From: Diphasiastrum complanatum
Taxonomy: Eukaryota; Streptophyta; Lycopodiopsida; Lycopodiales; Lycopodiaceae
Length of the DNA stretch: 37,638 bases
Reading direction: 5' to 3'
NCBI GenBank assembly: GCA_029204225.1
Contig: MU835625.1
Span: forward strand, 1 to 37,638
In this document: in pieces, positions 1-9,829 of the stretch
Layout of the letters: each line of letters starts with the position of its first letter
Numbering within the stretch: the stretch's first letter is position 1
Position numbers and translations under genes: made by a program
The notes under the pieces: generated by a model
Database searches by the model: none
What the model was told of the DNA's origin: nothing
Seen by the model: only the letters and a program-made list of their open reading frames with translations

Positions 1-1178
1 GCTTGAATTGGCCCTTGTACTGCTCAATTGAAAATCAATATTAAAAACAAATACCTTGTCCTCATAATCCTCTGCATCGTGTTCGTTGTCCTTAGCTAAT
101 TTTCTGTGTCCTTGCATTGACATTGTGAACACATTTGGAATTTCCTTGCTTGATTCAAATTGGAAATTACATTTATGTTGCCGATTCTGTAAACATTCCA
201 TAGCACTGCATAATTGTTGGTTGGCCATCTCTTGTAGATTCAATGGGGAATCAAGAGCTGTTGATGAAGTTGGTTAATCTATTTGTTGAACATATTTTCC
301 CATTGTTGATAGTTGTTCTGCTTCATCATGTTGCACTCGTTGTTCCAATGTTACCATGTCATTTTCAAGTCCGACCGGATATTTAATATGACGCTATAAT
401 ACCTATTTTTCCCTCGTCCATGTCAATTCTCCGAACATCCTGAGAAGATGTTACATTTTGTGATGGAGATGGTAATTGGAACGACGTAAATGGCTCATTA
501 CATCTTTGATCAACTCCCACAATTTTGTCGTGTCCACCAGATAGGCTAGCAAACAATCTTTCCCATTTCACCTCATTAGCTTGCCGATTCTTTTCCATTC
601 CTTGCAACATTGTAACTATCAGATCTTGTGTGGCCTATAGTTTACTTAGTATATTTCCTCGTTGGTTCGGAACCTGCAGTTCTTCCATCAATGATCAACC
701 ACAATGGGTATGAGAAGTGGCACAATAACTATTCTGTTGATCTCCAGGAGAGTTACTGGAAAGTGCTATTCTATATGCGACGTTGCACAGGAGATGACAA
801 TTGTTCAAGTTGGTACATAGAACTCATGTACCGCAGTGCATCCTCACCACCTTGTGAATTGCGATGATGTTTTGATTGTGTTGAATATAGCTCATCATCA
901 TTGTCACTACTATAAAAACCGTCATCAATATTAGATTGATTCGACTGGTATAGCTCATGATTTTTATTTTGGTCAAAATAGCTTTCATCATAACTCAAAC
1001 AGTCTCCATATGAGTCGTGTTGCTCATATTGATCTGAATTATTGTCATTGTGCTCCTCATACTGATAATATTGATCCGAGTTATTGTCATTGTGATCATA
1101 CTAATAATCACAATATGATTGGTCATTACATTCAGATTGATTATCAAATTCCACCTCATAATCAGAATCAGAATCCAT
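1..1178 (-). pseudogene. Decayed unrecognised ORF, acidic N-terminus
   Basis: An ATG at 1178 (minus) opens a frame beginning MDSDSDYEVEFDNQ. It is rich in Asp, Asn, Gln, Tyr and Ser and contains two similar Asn-Asp-Asn-Ser-Asp-Gln-Tyr blocks. An in-frame TAG lies at 1101-1103. The coding-like text continues past a stop near 771 after a frame change, through a segment with MEKNRQANEVKWERLF near 600-560, and then in another frame through a predicted coiled-coil stretch (LENDMVTLEQRVQHDEAEQL) around 360-300. It runs off the left edge. At least four stops and two frameshifts are visible, so it is a pseudogene. I do not recognise the family. The acidic start, the coiled coil and the setting among retrotransposons would fit the N-terminal part of a Ty3-type gag, but that is inference. 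Confidence 0.4.
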
Positions 1179-1689
1179 TTTGACAAATCAAAGGAGAATA
1201 TGAGTTTGAAAATTTATAAGAAACTTTATAGAAAAAATTGCAAACTTTTGCAAGGAAATAAGCTCTTGACAGTTTCTCCACCCACTTAAAACTCCATGTT
1301 CTACGATGAGTGAAATTGAGAATGGCAAAAAGTTGTAGTTCATATAAAACTGAGCACTTTTGCTTTTTATAGCATTCAATTCGGAACTCAGACGGAGATG
1401 ATATGAGGATCGAAAATACACAAATTAAATACAAGGAAATTTGACTGAGGGTAAAAAAGGGGTCTTGAAAAAAATGAAAAGTAATAATTACAAAATTTTG
1501 ATAACTTAACAGTATCAAGCTCGTCGTTTTGATCACTTTTCGTTTTTGCTTCATTTAATTCCAAGCCCACACTTACATAAATTTAAAGAATAATGAGGAA
1601 AACTTATTATATACAACTTAGAAAAAATGGGTTTAAAAGAAAAATCAAAATTGAATTCTATAAATTTTTGAAATCCATGAAATGACATC
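1179..1689. other. AT-rich stretch, no gene recognised
   Basis: This lies directly upstream of the decayed minus-strand ORF and could be its leader. A 128-codon minus-strand frame (1168-1554) is open but is rich in Phe, Ile and Lys without any motif I recognise, and two other minus frames overlap it. I treat it as non-coding. Confidence 0.35.
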
Positions 1690-2389
1690 ACACTATTTAG
1701 AAGGCTTATATGCTCCCTATATATCTTACTATAACTAGACCTTATCTAATTTATAGTGTTGGTAAGCTAAGCCAATCTATGCAAAATCCATTAGTTTTTC
1801 ATTGGAAAAGTGCCAAAAGGGTGCTAAGATACATCTTGGCTACCAAGAATTTTGGCATAGTATGTCATGGAACTAATCTTGCTTTAAGAGCATACTTGGA
1901 TGCTAATTTTGTAGGTGAAAAGGTGGATAGGAAGTCCACAAGTGCTTTTGCTACCTTTCTTTGTGATGGTGTATTATCTTGGCTTTCCAAAAAGCAAGAT
2001 ACAATTTCACTTTCCTCAACCGAGTAGGAATACAAGGCCTTAACATCAACAACCAAGGAGGTCTTATGGCTAAAGAGGCTATTCGTGGAGCTACAAGTCA
2101 TGGAGGCCGAGGAGGAGCCACTCATCTATTGTGGCAACCAATCAGCCCAAGCACTTGCAACCAATCCCTCATTCCATGCAAGGAGCAAGCATATAGAGAT
2201 TGCTCACCATTTTGTGAGGGAGAAGGTTCAAGCTAAGGAGATCAAGCTTCAACATGTATCTTCATCATATTGCCTAGTTGATATACTCACTAAAGCCTTG
2301 CCAAAGATTTCATTTATTAAGTCAAGATCAACCGTAGGTGTTGTAGATAGATGTACCATAGATGTATCAAGCTTAAAATTGAGGAGGAG
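1690..2389 (+). pseudogene. Copia RT/RNase H C-terminal remnant
   Basis: One frame from 1710 to 2444 encodes the end of a Ty1/Copia polyprotein. It holds the end of reverse transcriptase (LTITRPYLIYSVGKLSQ) and then RNase H, with the linker DRKSTSAFATFL, the WLSKKQ block, STE-EYKAL, the metal-site region NQSAQALATNP, FHARSKHIEI and DILTKALPKISFIK. It would make the DNA copy and degrade template RNA inside the element's particle. A single in-frame TAG at 2025-2027 falls exactly in the highly conserved STEAEY motif, so the protein is broken. Everything upstream (gag, protease, integrase, most of RT) is missing, with the breakpoint near 1690. The polypurine tract and 3' LTR follow immediately. 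The family assignment is secure; the element is 5'-truncated and dead. Confidence 0.88.
2378..2389 (+). other. Copia polypurine tract
   Basis: The purine run ATTGAGGAGGAG lies directly before the TGTTGAAATT start of the LTR. This is the normal place for the plus-strand DNA primer. The same AGGAGGAG/TGTTGAAA junction recurs at 29374-29386 on the minus strand. Confidence 0.7.
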
Positions 2390-2912
2390 TGTTGAAATTG
2401 GCAGTTTTTACCTTGTCCAAGTTAATTGCTTTGTACTTAGATGAATCCACACCAGTGAGAGCCTGTCCACGTGTGTACTTGGTTGTTTTTAATCAAATGC
2501 ATTGGTCAAGAGACTAAACAAATGTTATAATGTTTATCTTCCCTTGCATTATCGACCAAGGGTGGACATGTAAGTCTTGTATCTATAAATTGAAAATGTA
2601 TCTACTTCTCCAAAAACCTACAAGGTTGAGTGTAATCACAATTAGGAAACTAGAAAATTTTTTTCCAATGTTTCAAACTTGTACATATCATATATAGGAG
2701 AGAAAAAAAAAATGGTTGCCTTTGCCCTCCACCCCCATCATAGATTAGGTCAATGATGATCGCTAAGCTTTGGTGGGGACTTCATCATATATGTAAGGTA
2801 AAGTGATGATCAAGACACATTTCACACCTTGGGAATTTCTCTTGGAAGGCCTTGCAAAATAGATTGAATTTTTTTTATGGTTTGCATTTGTTTATTTTCC
2901 GCTATCTACCCA
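2390..2912 (+). repeat. Copia 3' LTR
   Basis: It begins TGTTGAAATTGG right after the polypurine tract and the RNase H end. A TATA-like TCTATAAATTG lies at about 2580. A plausible terminus is GCTATCTACCCA at 2901-2912. The start is well supported. The end is inferred from the terminal CA and the usual length of about 500 bp, because no second copy is present to compare. Confidence 0.6.
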
Positions 2913-4959
2913 AATGGAATGGACAAAATTGGATGTAGGGAAAAAAAAAGATAATCTATTAAAAACAAAAATTCAATTGAACTTCTTTTATTGGTTGGCA
3001 TGTATATCCACATCTTTGAACATATCCACATATTTGTTGAATAAACATCTCCTAATGTTTACAATATCTTTAAAAAGTTATGCTAATTGTGGGTTTCCAA
3101 GTATGACTAATGATGTACTATATTCAAGCAAGAACAGTAGTAAAGTACATGATGTTAGTTGTCATTGTAGTTTAATGGATTGTAAGGGTAGTTATCAAGG
3201 TGTTGCAATGTCATAGTTCCTATTGTCAACTAGTAACATGTCAAGAACCACCTAAGTGTATACATATATATCTAATTATAACATGCCACACAATCATTAA
3301 TGCCAAATATGACCACACTAGCAATTTAAACTTCTTGTTGTTTGAATCAATTATCCCGTTTTTTTTTTTTTTAATCTATACTAATAAAAAGAGCTCTCTT
3401 TAAATTTCAAGAAATTCTGACAAGTGTTGAAAGAAAGTGATGTAACATTTTGCTAAATATACATACAATAATAGGATTTTGAGCTTGTTCAAATGTTAAG
3501 CAATATAGAGCAGATGTGTAACTCAATCTTTTTTTGAATGATTTGGAACTTGATTGTAGTCATGAATCTATTTCAATGCTAGATTTGTCTCGTGTGTAAA
3601 GAATAACCATAAAAATGGATATTAATCCATGGTCATATCCAAGCAACATAGAAGCTAACATACATGGGCATTGTGCTAGGTGCATGTATATAAGTGTTGG
3701 ATTGCATCTACAATGTGTGGATAATGTCACATGGAGATTTCATGCCATAGGTTGTGCAAACATTCTAGCAACTTTCAAATTTCAAATTTATCGATAATTT
3801 ATTGCCGATCATTAGCCTTGTGTGGTTTTGTACCTATTTAAACTATTGACATATTTTCGAAAGATTTTATTAATAGATCAAACTTGTTGTTGCAACATAT
3901 GTGTGTAAATACTTCATGGATAAATGTGTAATCTTATCCACATATTTTTCAAAAGGTTCTCCCTTGTTTGCGTGGTATTGACACATAGATACCATGTGAG
4001 ACTTCCTCTTGAATGTGGATGGTTATTTCATGTATGATCTTTCCCTCAAACAAAGGCCAAGTTGGCTCTTTCCATTTAAGATTTATCAGTGGGAGCACAT
4101 GGAAATGGTGGAGAATGAATTTGCAAACTCAATTGCACATTGATGACATGTTAATTTAATTTCTATAAAATCTAGACGTTTGTTTATTTGTGGCAATATT
4201 TTGTAGCTCTTGATGGTTGTTCTTTGCCAATGTGTATATAATCCAATGCCAAAAATATTCCCACCAATGGGATCACAAGAAACTCTTTGGAAGTTGTAGG
4301 TCAAGTGCCTTCTATCATCATTGTCCTCAGCATGCGGGGTCTTGCCATCTCTTTGATCCAAAATCATATGTATGATGTTTCATGTCTTGTCCTCCATCCC
4401 TTATTCATCTTCTTTTATTTGAATCATCCTTGCCTCTCGACCAACTTATGCAAATTATACAAACGTAGAATGATTATCTATCATCTTAATGTTTTGCTAT
4501 CATCACTTCATGGAATAATAGGACATGCATGCACATGATAATATACTACATATGTGATGCAAGAATTGTACAACAAGTCAAGCTAATTGGAACCTACCTT
4601 GCCACAAGTAGGTTTCAAGCAATGTAATAAGATGCATTCTTGTAATTACATGCCATTATCATTATTTTACACAAAAAAGCATGTGATTGATCATGCTGTT
4701 CTTTTTGCATATTTTTGGGCACAAAGTCAAGGTATCAAACCATGTGTGGTGTGCTAGTGTATGGTGCTTTGTGCTTGCCTCTACAAAAGTTTAAATCCCT
4801 ACCCACATTGATATTGAAGTGTTCCAATGAAATAAATTGAACTTTGTGGCTTTCTTCTATTGAAAATATAAGCTAAAAGATGATCAAACAATATACACTT
4901 AGAAAAGCAATAATTTGGTTCTTTTACGGCTACTTGTCAATTATTTTATGGTCACTTTC
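2913..4959. other. AT-rich spacer without recognised gene
   Basis: Several short open frames occur (for example 2914-3216 plus, 3615-3797 plus, 4086-4367 minus). None shows a domain, a conserved motif or a neighbour that supports it. No tRNA, rRNA or clear retroelement motif was seen. Old, unrecognisable transposon sequence is likely but cannot be shown. Confidence 0.4.
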
Positions 4960-5159
4960 TCTCTCTATGTTCTAGACGATTGGGCGGATCTCTATTGAGC
5001 CCTTAGCTACTATTTATGTATATTCTTCTTGTACTTGTAGGTTAATGCAATATTTAGTGTGTGTGGAGGAATTATATCCTTGCATTGTCCTGATAGCTCT
5101 TCTTGATAGTGCTTGACAATGTGCTTATGTGATTGAATTGATCAATGTTAGTTTTCTCA
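4960..5159 (+). repeat. 3' part of an LTR (5' LTR of a lost element)
   Basis: The stretch ends TTTTCTCA at 5152-5159, three bases before a primer binding site, so it is the end of a 5' LTR in plus orientation. The left end was not found. 4960 is a conservative limit, and the LTR may reach back several hundred bases. Confidence 0.4.
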
Positions 5160-5161
5160 AG

Positions 5162-5179
5162 TTGGTATCAAAGCAAGGT
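5162..5179 (+). other. Primer binding site, tRNA-iMet type
   Basis: TTGGTATCAAAGCAAGGT closely resembles the TGGTATCAGAGC complement of initiator-Met tRNA used by most plant Copia and many Gypsy elements. It marks where minus-strand DNA synthesis started and gives the plus orientation of this remnant. Confidence 0.6.
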
Positions 5180-5312
5180 GATTGCAATCACTGTGGACAA
5201 GGACGAGAGTCAGGTCTGTGAAAAATCTGAATGGAATCTGTGTCAGTTTGAGCGAGAAGGCTAGGAAATGGCAAAAACCATCATTTAGAAGCTTTGGTGT
5301 ATCAAACTGGAC

Positions 5313-5376
5313 AATTGAAGATTTGGCAAATTGCTCTTAGGGAAAATTGAAGATTTGGCAAAGTGCTCTTCGTGGG
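5313..5376 (+). repeat. 32-bp tandem duplication
   Basis: AATTGAAGATTTGGCAAA occurs at 5313 and again at 5345. The two 32-bp units differ at a few positions. It lies in the leader or gag-start region after the PBS and is probably a local slippage duplication. Confidence 0.75.
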
Positions 5377-5379
5377 AAT

Positions 5380-6101
5380 GTTTTGAACTCTATGCACTCT
5401 TTACCGATTGACAAACCGATTGTTGTTGCATTTAATTGGATGTAGGCCGACCTTAGAGGTGTGGAAAGTTTCTAGGGAAAGCGTTGAGATAGCTTGGTGT
5501 TTGTTTGAGAATGCTGAAAAACCCTGGGCTGGGGTTTTATGTGGAAAAATCATCGAGTTCTCTATTTGCTATCATTTTTGAGGTTGTGAAGAGCTGTAGT
5601 AGGACACCCCAATACAACATAGTTGTTGTCCAGCAGTCGTAGATATTCATGGCCCAACAAGAGAGCATAAGCAATTTTTTCAAAAGCATTCAAAGCCTCT
5701 CCAACCTCCATAGCTTTTTTCCTTGCTGTTGAGAGAGAGAGAGAGGAAGAGAGAGGGTGCAAACCTCTCTTGCACGTGGCCAGTTGGAGAGCAGCTTTAG
5801 TGCTTTTAAGTAAGTTGTGCATCTTGGGCACTTGATTCGGTGCGTGAATGGTCTGGATCGTCTGATTGGAGTCTCCCTTGATCGACGGTGGATCAGCCTT
5901 GTCACAAGGACTATAGGATCAAACTGAATGATGTGGATTCTTTTGAAGGGGCCCAAGGCCAATTTAAGTGGAGAGTGATTGGATACTTGGTTTATCAATC
6001 TACTGCAAAATTAGCACTCAAATCTTGATCTAGATTGGCAATTTTATCTAATCAAGCAAGAAGAATCAAATTGTAATCAAACCACATGAGACCCATTGCC
6101 T
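5380..6101. other. No gene recognised; short GA-rich tract
   Basis: Two overlapping minus-strand frames (5562-5831 and 5690-5998) have no recognisable motif. A GA-rich tract lies at about 5729-5757. This is probably the interior of the degraded element whose PBS is at 5162. Confidence 0.35.
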
Positions 6102-6451
6102 TCAAGAAACTTTGCACACATAAAGTAACATCAAATGGATTATGAATGCATGAGATATGCCACTCTCCTCACCTTTCCTTCCTTCTCCAATGTACTTGAG
6201 CCTTGATGCCTCCATCTTGAACTTTGAAGATCTTCTTGGAGTTCTCGGCCCTTCACCTTTTCCTTGTACTTGACTAGGCTCCTCTCCATCAATGAGTTGA
6301 ATAAGGTGCTGATCCAAAGGTGCTCCTTCAATTTTGCAAGTCTTCCACTTTGAAAGATCATATTTTCACCATTGACAACTTCTTTGGTGGAAAAAATGTA
6401 GATTCTACAATCTCTACTTGAAGAGCAAAAAACTACCATTATTTTTTTCAT
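6102..6451 (-). pseudogene. Copia-like remnant downstream of gag
   Basis: Two overlapping minus frames (6140-6451 and 6102-6317) read as one coding stretch broken by a frameshift. The second carries LDQHLIQLIDGEEPSQ, a Gly-Glu-rich segment and PRTPRRSSKF. This acidic and then basic Pro/Arg/Ser composition is typical of the variable linker between Copia integrase and reverse transcriptase. It lies on the same strand as, and downstream of, the gag remnant at 7135-7556, which fits one element running right to left. No catalytic domain is left, and the assignment is tentative. Confidence 0.35.
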
Positions 6452-6467
6452 TGAAGTAGCATAAGCT

Positions 6468-7134
6468 TTAGTCCCTTACATTGAAATGATCATTCACAAA
6501 GCATGTGGACTCAAATAATTTTAAGTACATTACATTAAATGGTTTTTTGACTTTTATGATGCCATTTTTCAAACTACTACAAAAATAGTTATCCAATGAA
6601 ATTGCTTTATCAACAACAAATGTAGATTGGAAAGCATTCAGCTTCATTGTCTTGTCATATCCACATAATGTACTAAACATCATGAATGTTGAAGATAAGA
6701 AATAAGCAATTTCAAGTCTTCTAATGGTGCAAGTTATTGAACGAGAATCCATATTTAGCAAAGTATTTGGAGGAGTCACCAATTCTAGAGCCAACTATTT
6801 TGATTTTTACTCAAACATCAAGCATTTTTCATGTGTAGAATTGATTTTTTGTAGATCAAAACTCACTATAGGGCAAAATACTTGAATTCGGCTAATTTAA
6901 CTCTATACTTGGTGGAATGTGGCGACTTTAATTGCATTGGATAGGTCTTATTGTATCTTTCAAGAATCTTTATCAAGTTTGTAGCATTTGCATATAGAAA
7001 GTGAATGATTCAATTTTTTGTACTTTTGTAGAAACCCTATTTTTGATTGGATCTCTTGTGTTTGAAGTTTACATACTTTTCAAGAGTGTATTTCAATTTT
7101 AGAAAGTACAAATTTTCATAAGATTGTAGGTTGA
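6468..7134 (-). pseudogene. Interior of decayed minus-strand Copia element
   Basis: It lies between the gag zinc knuckle and the linker remnant, where protease and integrase would be expected. A 108-codon minus frame (6468-6794) is open, but I could not find protease DSG or integrase HHCC/DDE motifs. The call rests on position only. Confidence 0.25.
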
Positions 7135-7556
7135 TCATTTGTTGATCGAGTATCTTCCATTCTGTGTGTTAATTTTGCCAGGTTTGGTGCAAGAAAGAGA
7201 TTTGAGAGGTTCCACATCTTTGTGATTTCTTATTGGTTCTTGTTTGCAAGAATTTCTGCAGTCCTTTATGTCATGTCCTTTCTTCTTGCAATACTTGCAA
7301 AAGATTTTGGCATGTTGATGTTTTGACTTATCTTGCTGTGATGGATGTTGAGTATTTGACTTTGAAGAAGTATTGATGGTACCCTTCTTCGAGTCTTGCT
7401 TCTTTTTTGAATATAGTGTGACTAATTTTTCTGATGTAAAAACATCACTTGACTTCCTTCGAAGTTCTTCTTGGAGAAAAATTTGCGTGCTCTTTTTCAT
7501 AGTTAAATCGGGTGTGTAGAGATCAACATGACTAGATGATCATCGGAGGTAGGAAG
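7135..7556 (-). pseudogene. Copia gag with CCHC zinc knuckle
   Basis: The minus-strand frame from 7500 contains LQEELRRKSSD, a Lys/Ser/Gln-rich linker and the nucleocapsid knuckle CKYCKKKGHDIKDC (C-X2-C-X4-H-X4-C). This binds genomic RNA in the element's particle. Upstream codons to 7556 (TSDDHLVMLI) belong to the same gag, but a one-base frameshift and a stop separate them from the rest. The frame is cut off abruptly at 7556, exactly where a plus-strand LTR begins at 7557. The N-terminal half of gag was not found on the other side. The gag identity is secure; the element is inactive. Confidence 0.75.
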
Positions 7557-8023
7557 TGTTAGAAATCAGTTTTGATCTGATTTATTTATGTAAGCTCTAA
7601 ATGTGATACTGTAATTAGTGTACGATTAATTAGATTTGTTGTATTCAGTTGTGTTCGGGATGTGATGGACGTGACCCGTTAGGATATATTGATCGGGCAC
7701 TGATCCGATAGTCGGCTACTTGGGTTAGTTGAGTAGCCACACGTAGGAAAATTAGCATGTACATCATATTTTGTTTTTGTTATGCTAAACTCAGGGGCAT
7801 GTCCTAGGTTTTTAGGATTTTAACCCTTGTTGGGCCTTTAGTCAGACACGTTCCTTTTTAGTGTGTTGACACTTGTTGAGCCCATGCATGTTGGGGCTTT
7901 TGGCATATGTACATTTTTCTCTTTGTAATCTAAAGCTTTTGATGTGCCATCTTTGAGAGCTTGTGAGGAGTGTCTATGGTGATTGATTAATGTGATTTGC
8001 ATACTCCTAACATGATTTTAGCA
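7557..8023 (+). repeat. 5' LTR of an element inserted into Copia gag
   Basis: It starts TGTTAGAAATCA at 7557 and ends TGATTTTAGCA at 8023; the two ends form an imperfect inverted repeat. A PBS follows directly, so this is a 5' LTR in plus orientation, 467 bp long. It abuts the interrupted minus-strand gag at 7556, so it is younger than that Copia copy. Confidence 0.7.
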
Positions 8024-8040
8024 TGGTATCAGATCGGCAG
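8024..8040 (+). other. Primer binding site, tRNA-iMet type
   Basis: TGGTATCAGATCGGCAG follows the LTR directly. The first nine bases match the canonical TGGTATCAGAGC; the rest has drifted. It confirms the orientation of the LTR. Confidence 0.7.
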
Positions 8041-8484
8041 GGTGATGCAGGTATGCACGATCCGGTGGAGCTATGGGATAACGTCTTTCACCAGGAATAA
8101 CGGCATGAGAAGCGTCTCTGGAGAGAGGACTCCATACGGGATATTGGCAGTCCGGATGGCATGAGACAGCAAAGTTCCTTCGATCGGAGCTTCGGGGAAG
8201 ATTAGAACGATCGTGATAGGTGAATTCTGGAGAGGATTCATAGAGATGATTTCGGGGAAATCATTGATGATGGCTACATAATTGACTGTGTAGGCAGTCG
8301 GTTGATGCAATTGGATTTGCAAGGGAGCTGTAAAAAATAGTGCTACATAGCTCGGGCAATTTACAGGGATTAATTGGGTGGAAATTGGTGAAAAATTCAG
8401 AAATTTCCGGATTCATGGGGTGTTGATGAATTTCTCAGAAAATCAGTTTGTTTGAAGTCGATGCTGCACCAATTTGAAATGTCC
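8041..8484 (+). other. Untranslated leader of the LTR element
   Basis: This is the sequence between the PBS and the palindrome cluster. No intact frame with a recognisable gag is present on the plus strand. A minus-strand frame at 8071-8322 is judged to be chance. Confidence 0.4.
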
Positions 8485-8821
8485 GTGGCAATCGCGTGGC
8501 AAATTATGTGGCAATGAATGCGTGGCACTGCCACGCCGTCAAAGTTTTCCGTCACTAGCCCTTCTTCTGAACATTTTTTTTTTTTGGGGGGGGGTGCTTC
8601 AGGCAAATTCAGATTTAAAATGTTTTGGCACTACCATGCGTGGCACTGCCACCCTTTATAATTTTGAAAATTTGCCATGCGTGGCAATTTTTTCCAGAAA
8701 GCTCAGGTGTGCCACGCGTGGCAAAATTTGCCACGCATGGCAAAATGCTGATAATTTTATTTTGAACTTTGCCACGTGTGGCAACTTTTTCCAGCAAGCT
8801 CAATCCTGCCACGTCGTGGCA
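8485..8821. repeat. Cluster of GCCACGCGTGGC-type palindromes
   Basis: At least six self-complementary copies of one word occur: 8520-8536 (inside-out form, GCGTGGCA-C-TGCCACGC), 8672-8687, 8710-8723 (TGCCACGCGTGGCA, perfect), 8728-8743, 8769-8784 (TTGCCACGTGTGGCAA, with a CACGTG core) and 8807-8821. Half-sites lie between. The stretch from 8671 repeats from 8768 at about 97 bp spacing, sharing TTTTTCCAG(A/C)AAGCTCA between palindromes, so part of the cluster arose by tandem duplication. It lies in the leader after the PBS at 8024. The function is unknown. Confidence 0.85.
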
Positions 8822-9058
8822 AATGTTTTGAAATTTAAATTTTTTTTTTGTGAATTCGTTATGGTTGTGATGAAATGCCAAGCCCTTTGAGACTGTTTCA
8901 GGTCTCCACTACCTCTCTACACCTACTCCACTAGCTTTCAACAGTTCAATCACACAAAAACAAGAAAAACAAGCCTATACTCCCACAAATCCACCTAAAA
9001 GCACACTAAAATAGGCAAAACAACTAAAATGACAACTAAACTAGTTAGTAATGGCCTA

Positions 9059-9077
9059 TCCCGGGCAACGACGCCAC
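9059..9077 (-). other. Primer binding site, tRNA-Asp-like
   Basis: On the minus strand this reads GTGGCGTCGTTGCCCGGGA, close to the TGGCGCCGTTGCCGGGGA primer site known from Athila/Tat-type plant Gypsy elements. It directly follows the LTR end at 9078 when read on the minus strand, so the element runs right to left and its leader lies below 9058. Confidence 0.6.
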
Positions 9078-9700
<623 letters not shown>

Positions 9701-9829
9701 AATGTAATAGAAAAATTTTATTCATGACATGAAGCTTATTTTTTATTTGTTATGCCCATTTTGGTTTTCTCTTAAATGCATCTAAATAATTGTGAATTTT
9801 CTAAAATTCTTAACTCAGTAGATTTAGAT

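Noticed and set aside
8071-8322. 83-codon minus-strand frame
   Set aside because: It lies opposite the leader of a plus-strand LTR element and has no motif or supporting start context.
8485-8821. CRISPR-like array
   Set aside because: The palindromic words have irregular spacing with related, not unique, spacers, and the context is plant nuclear retroelement DNA.
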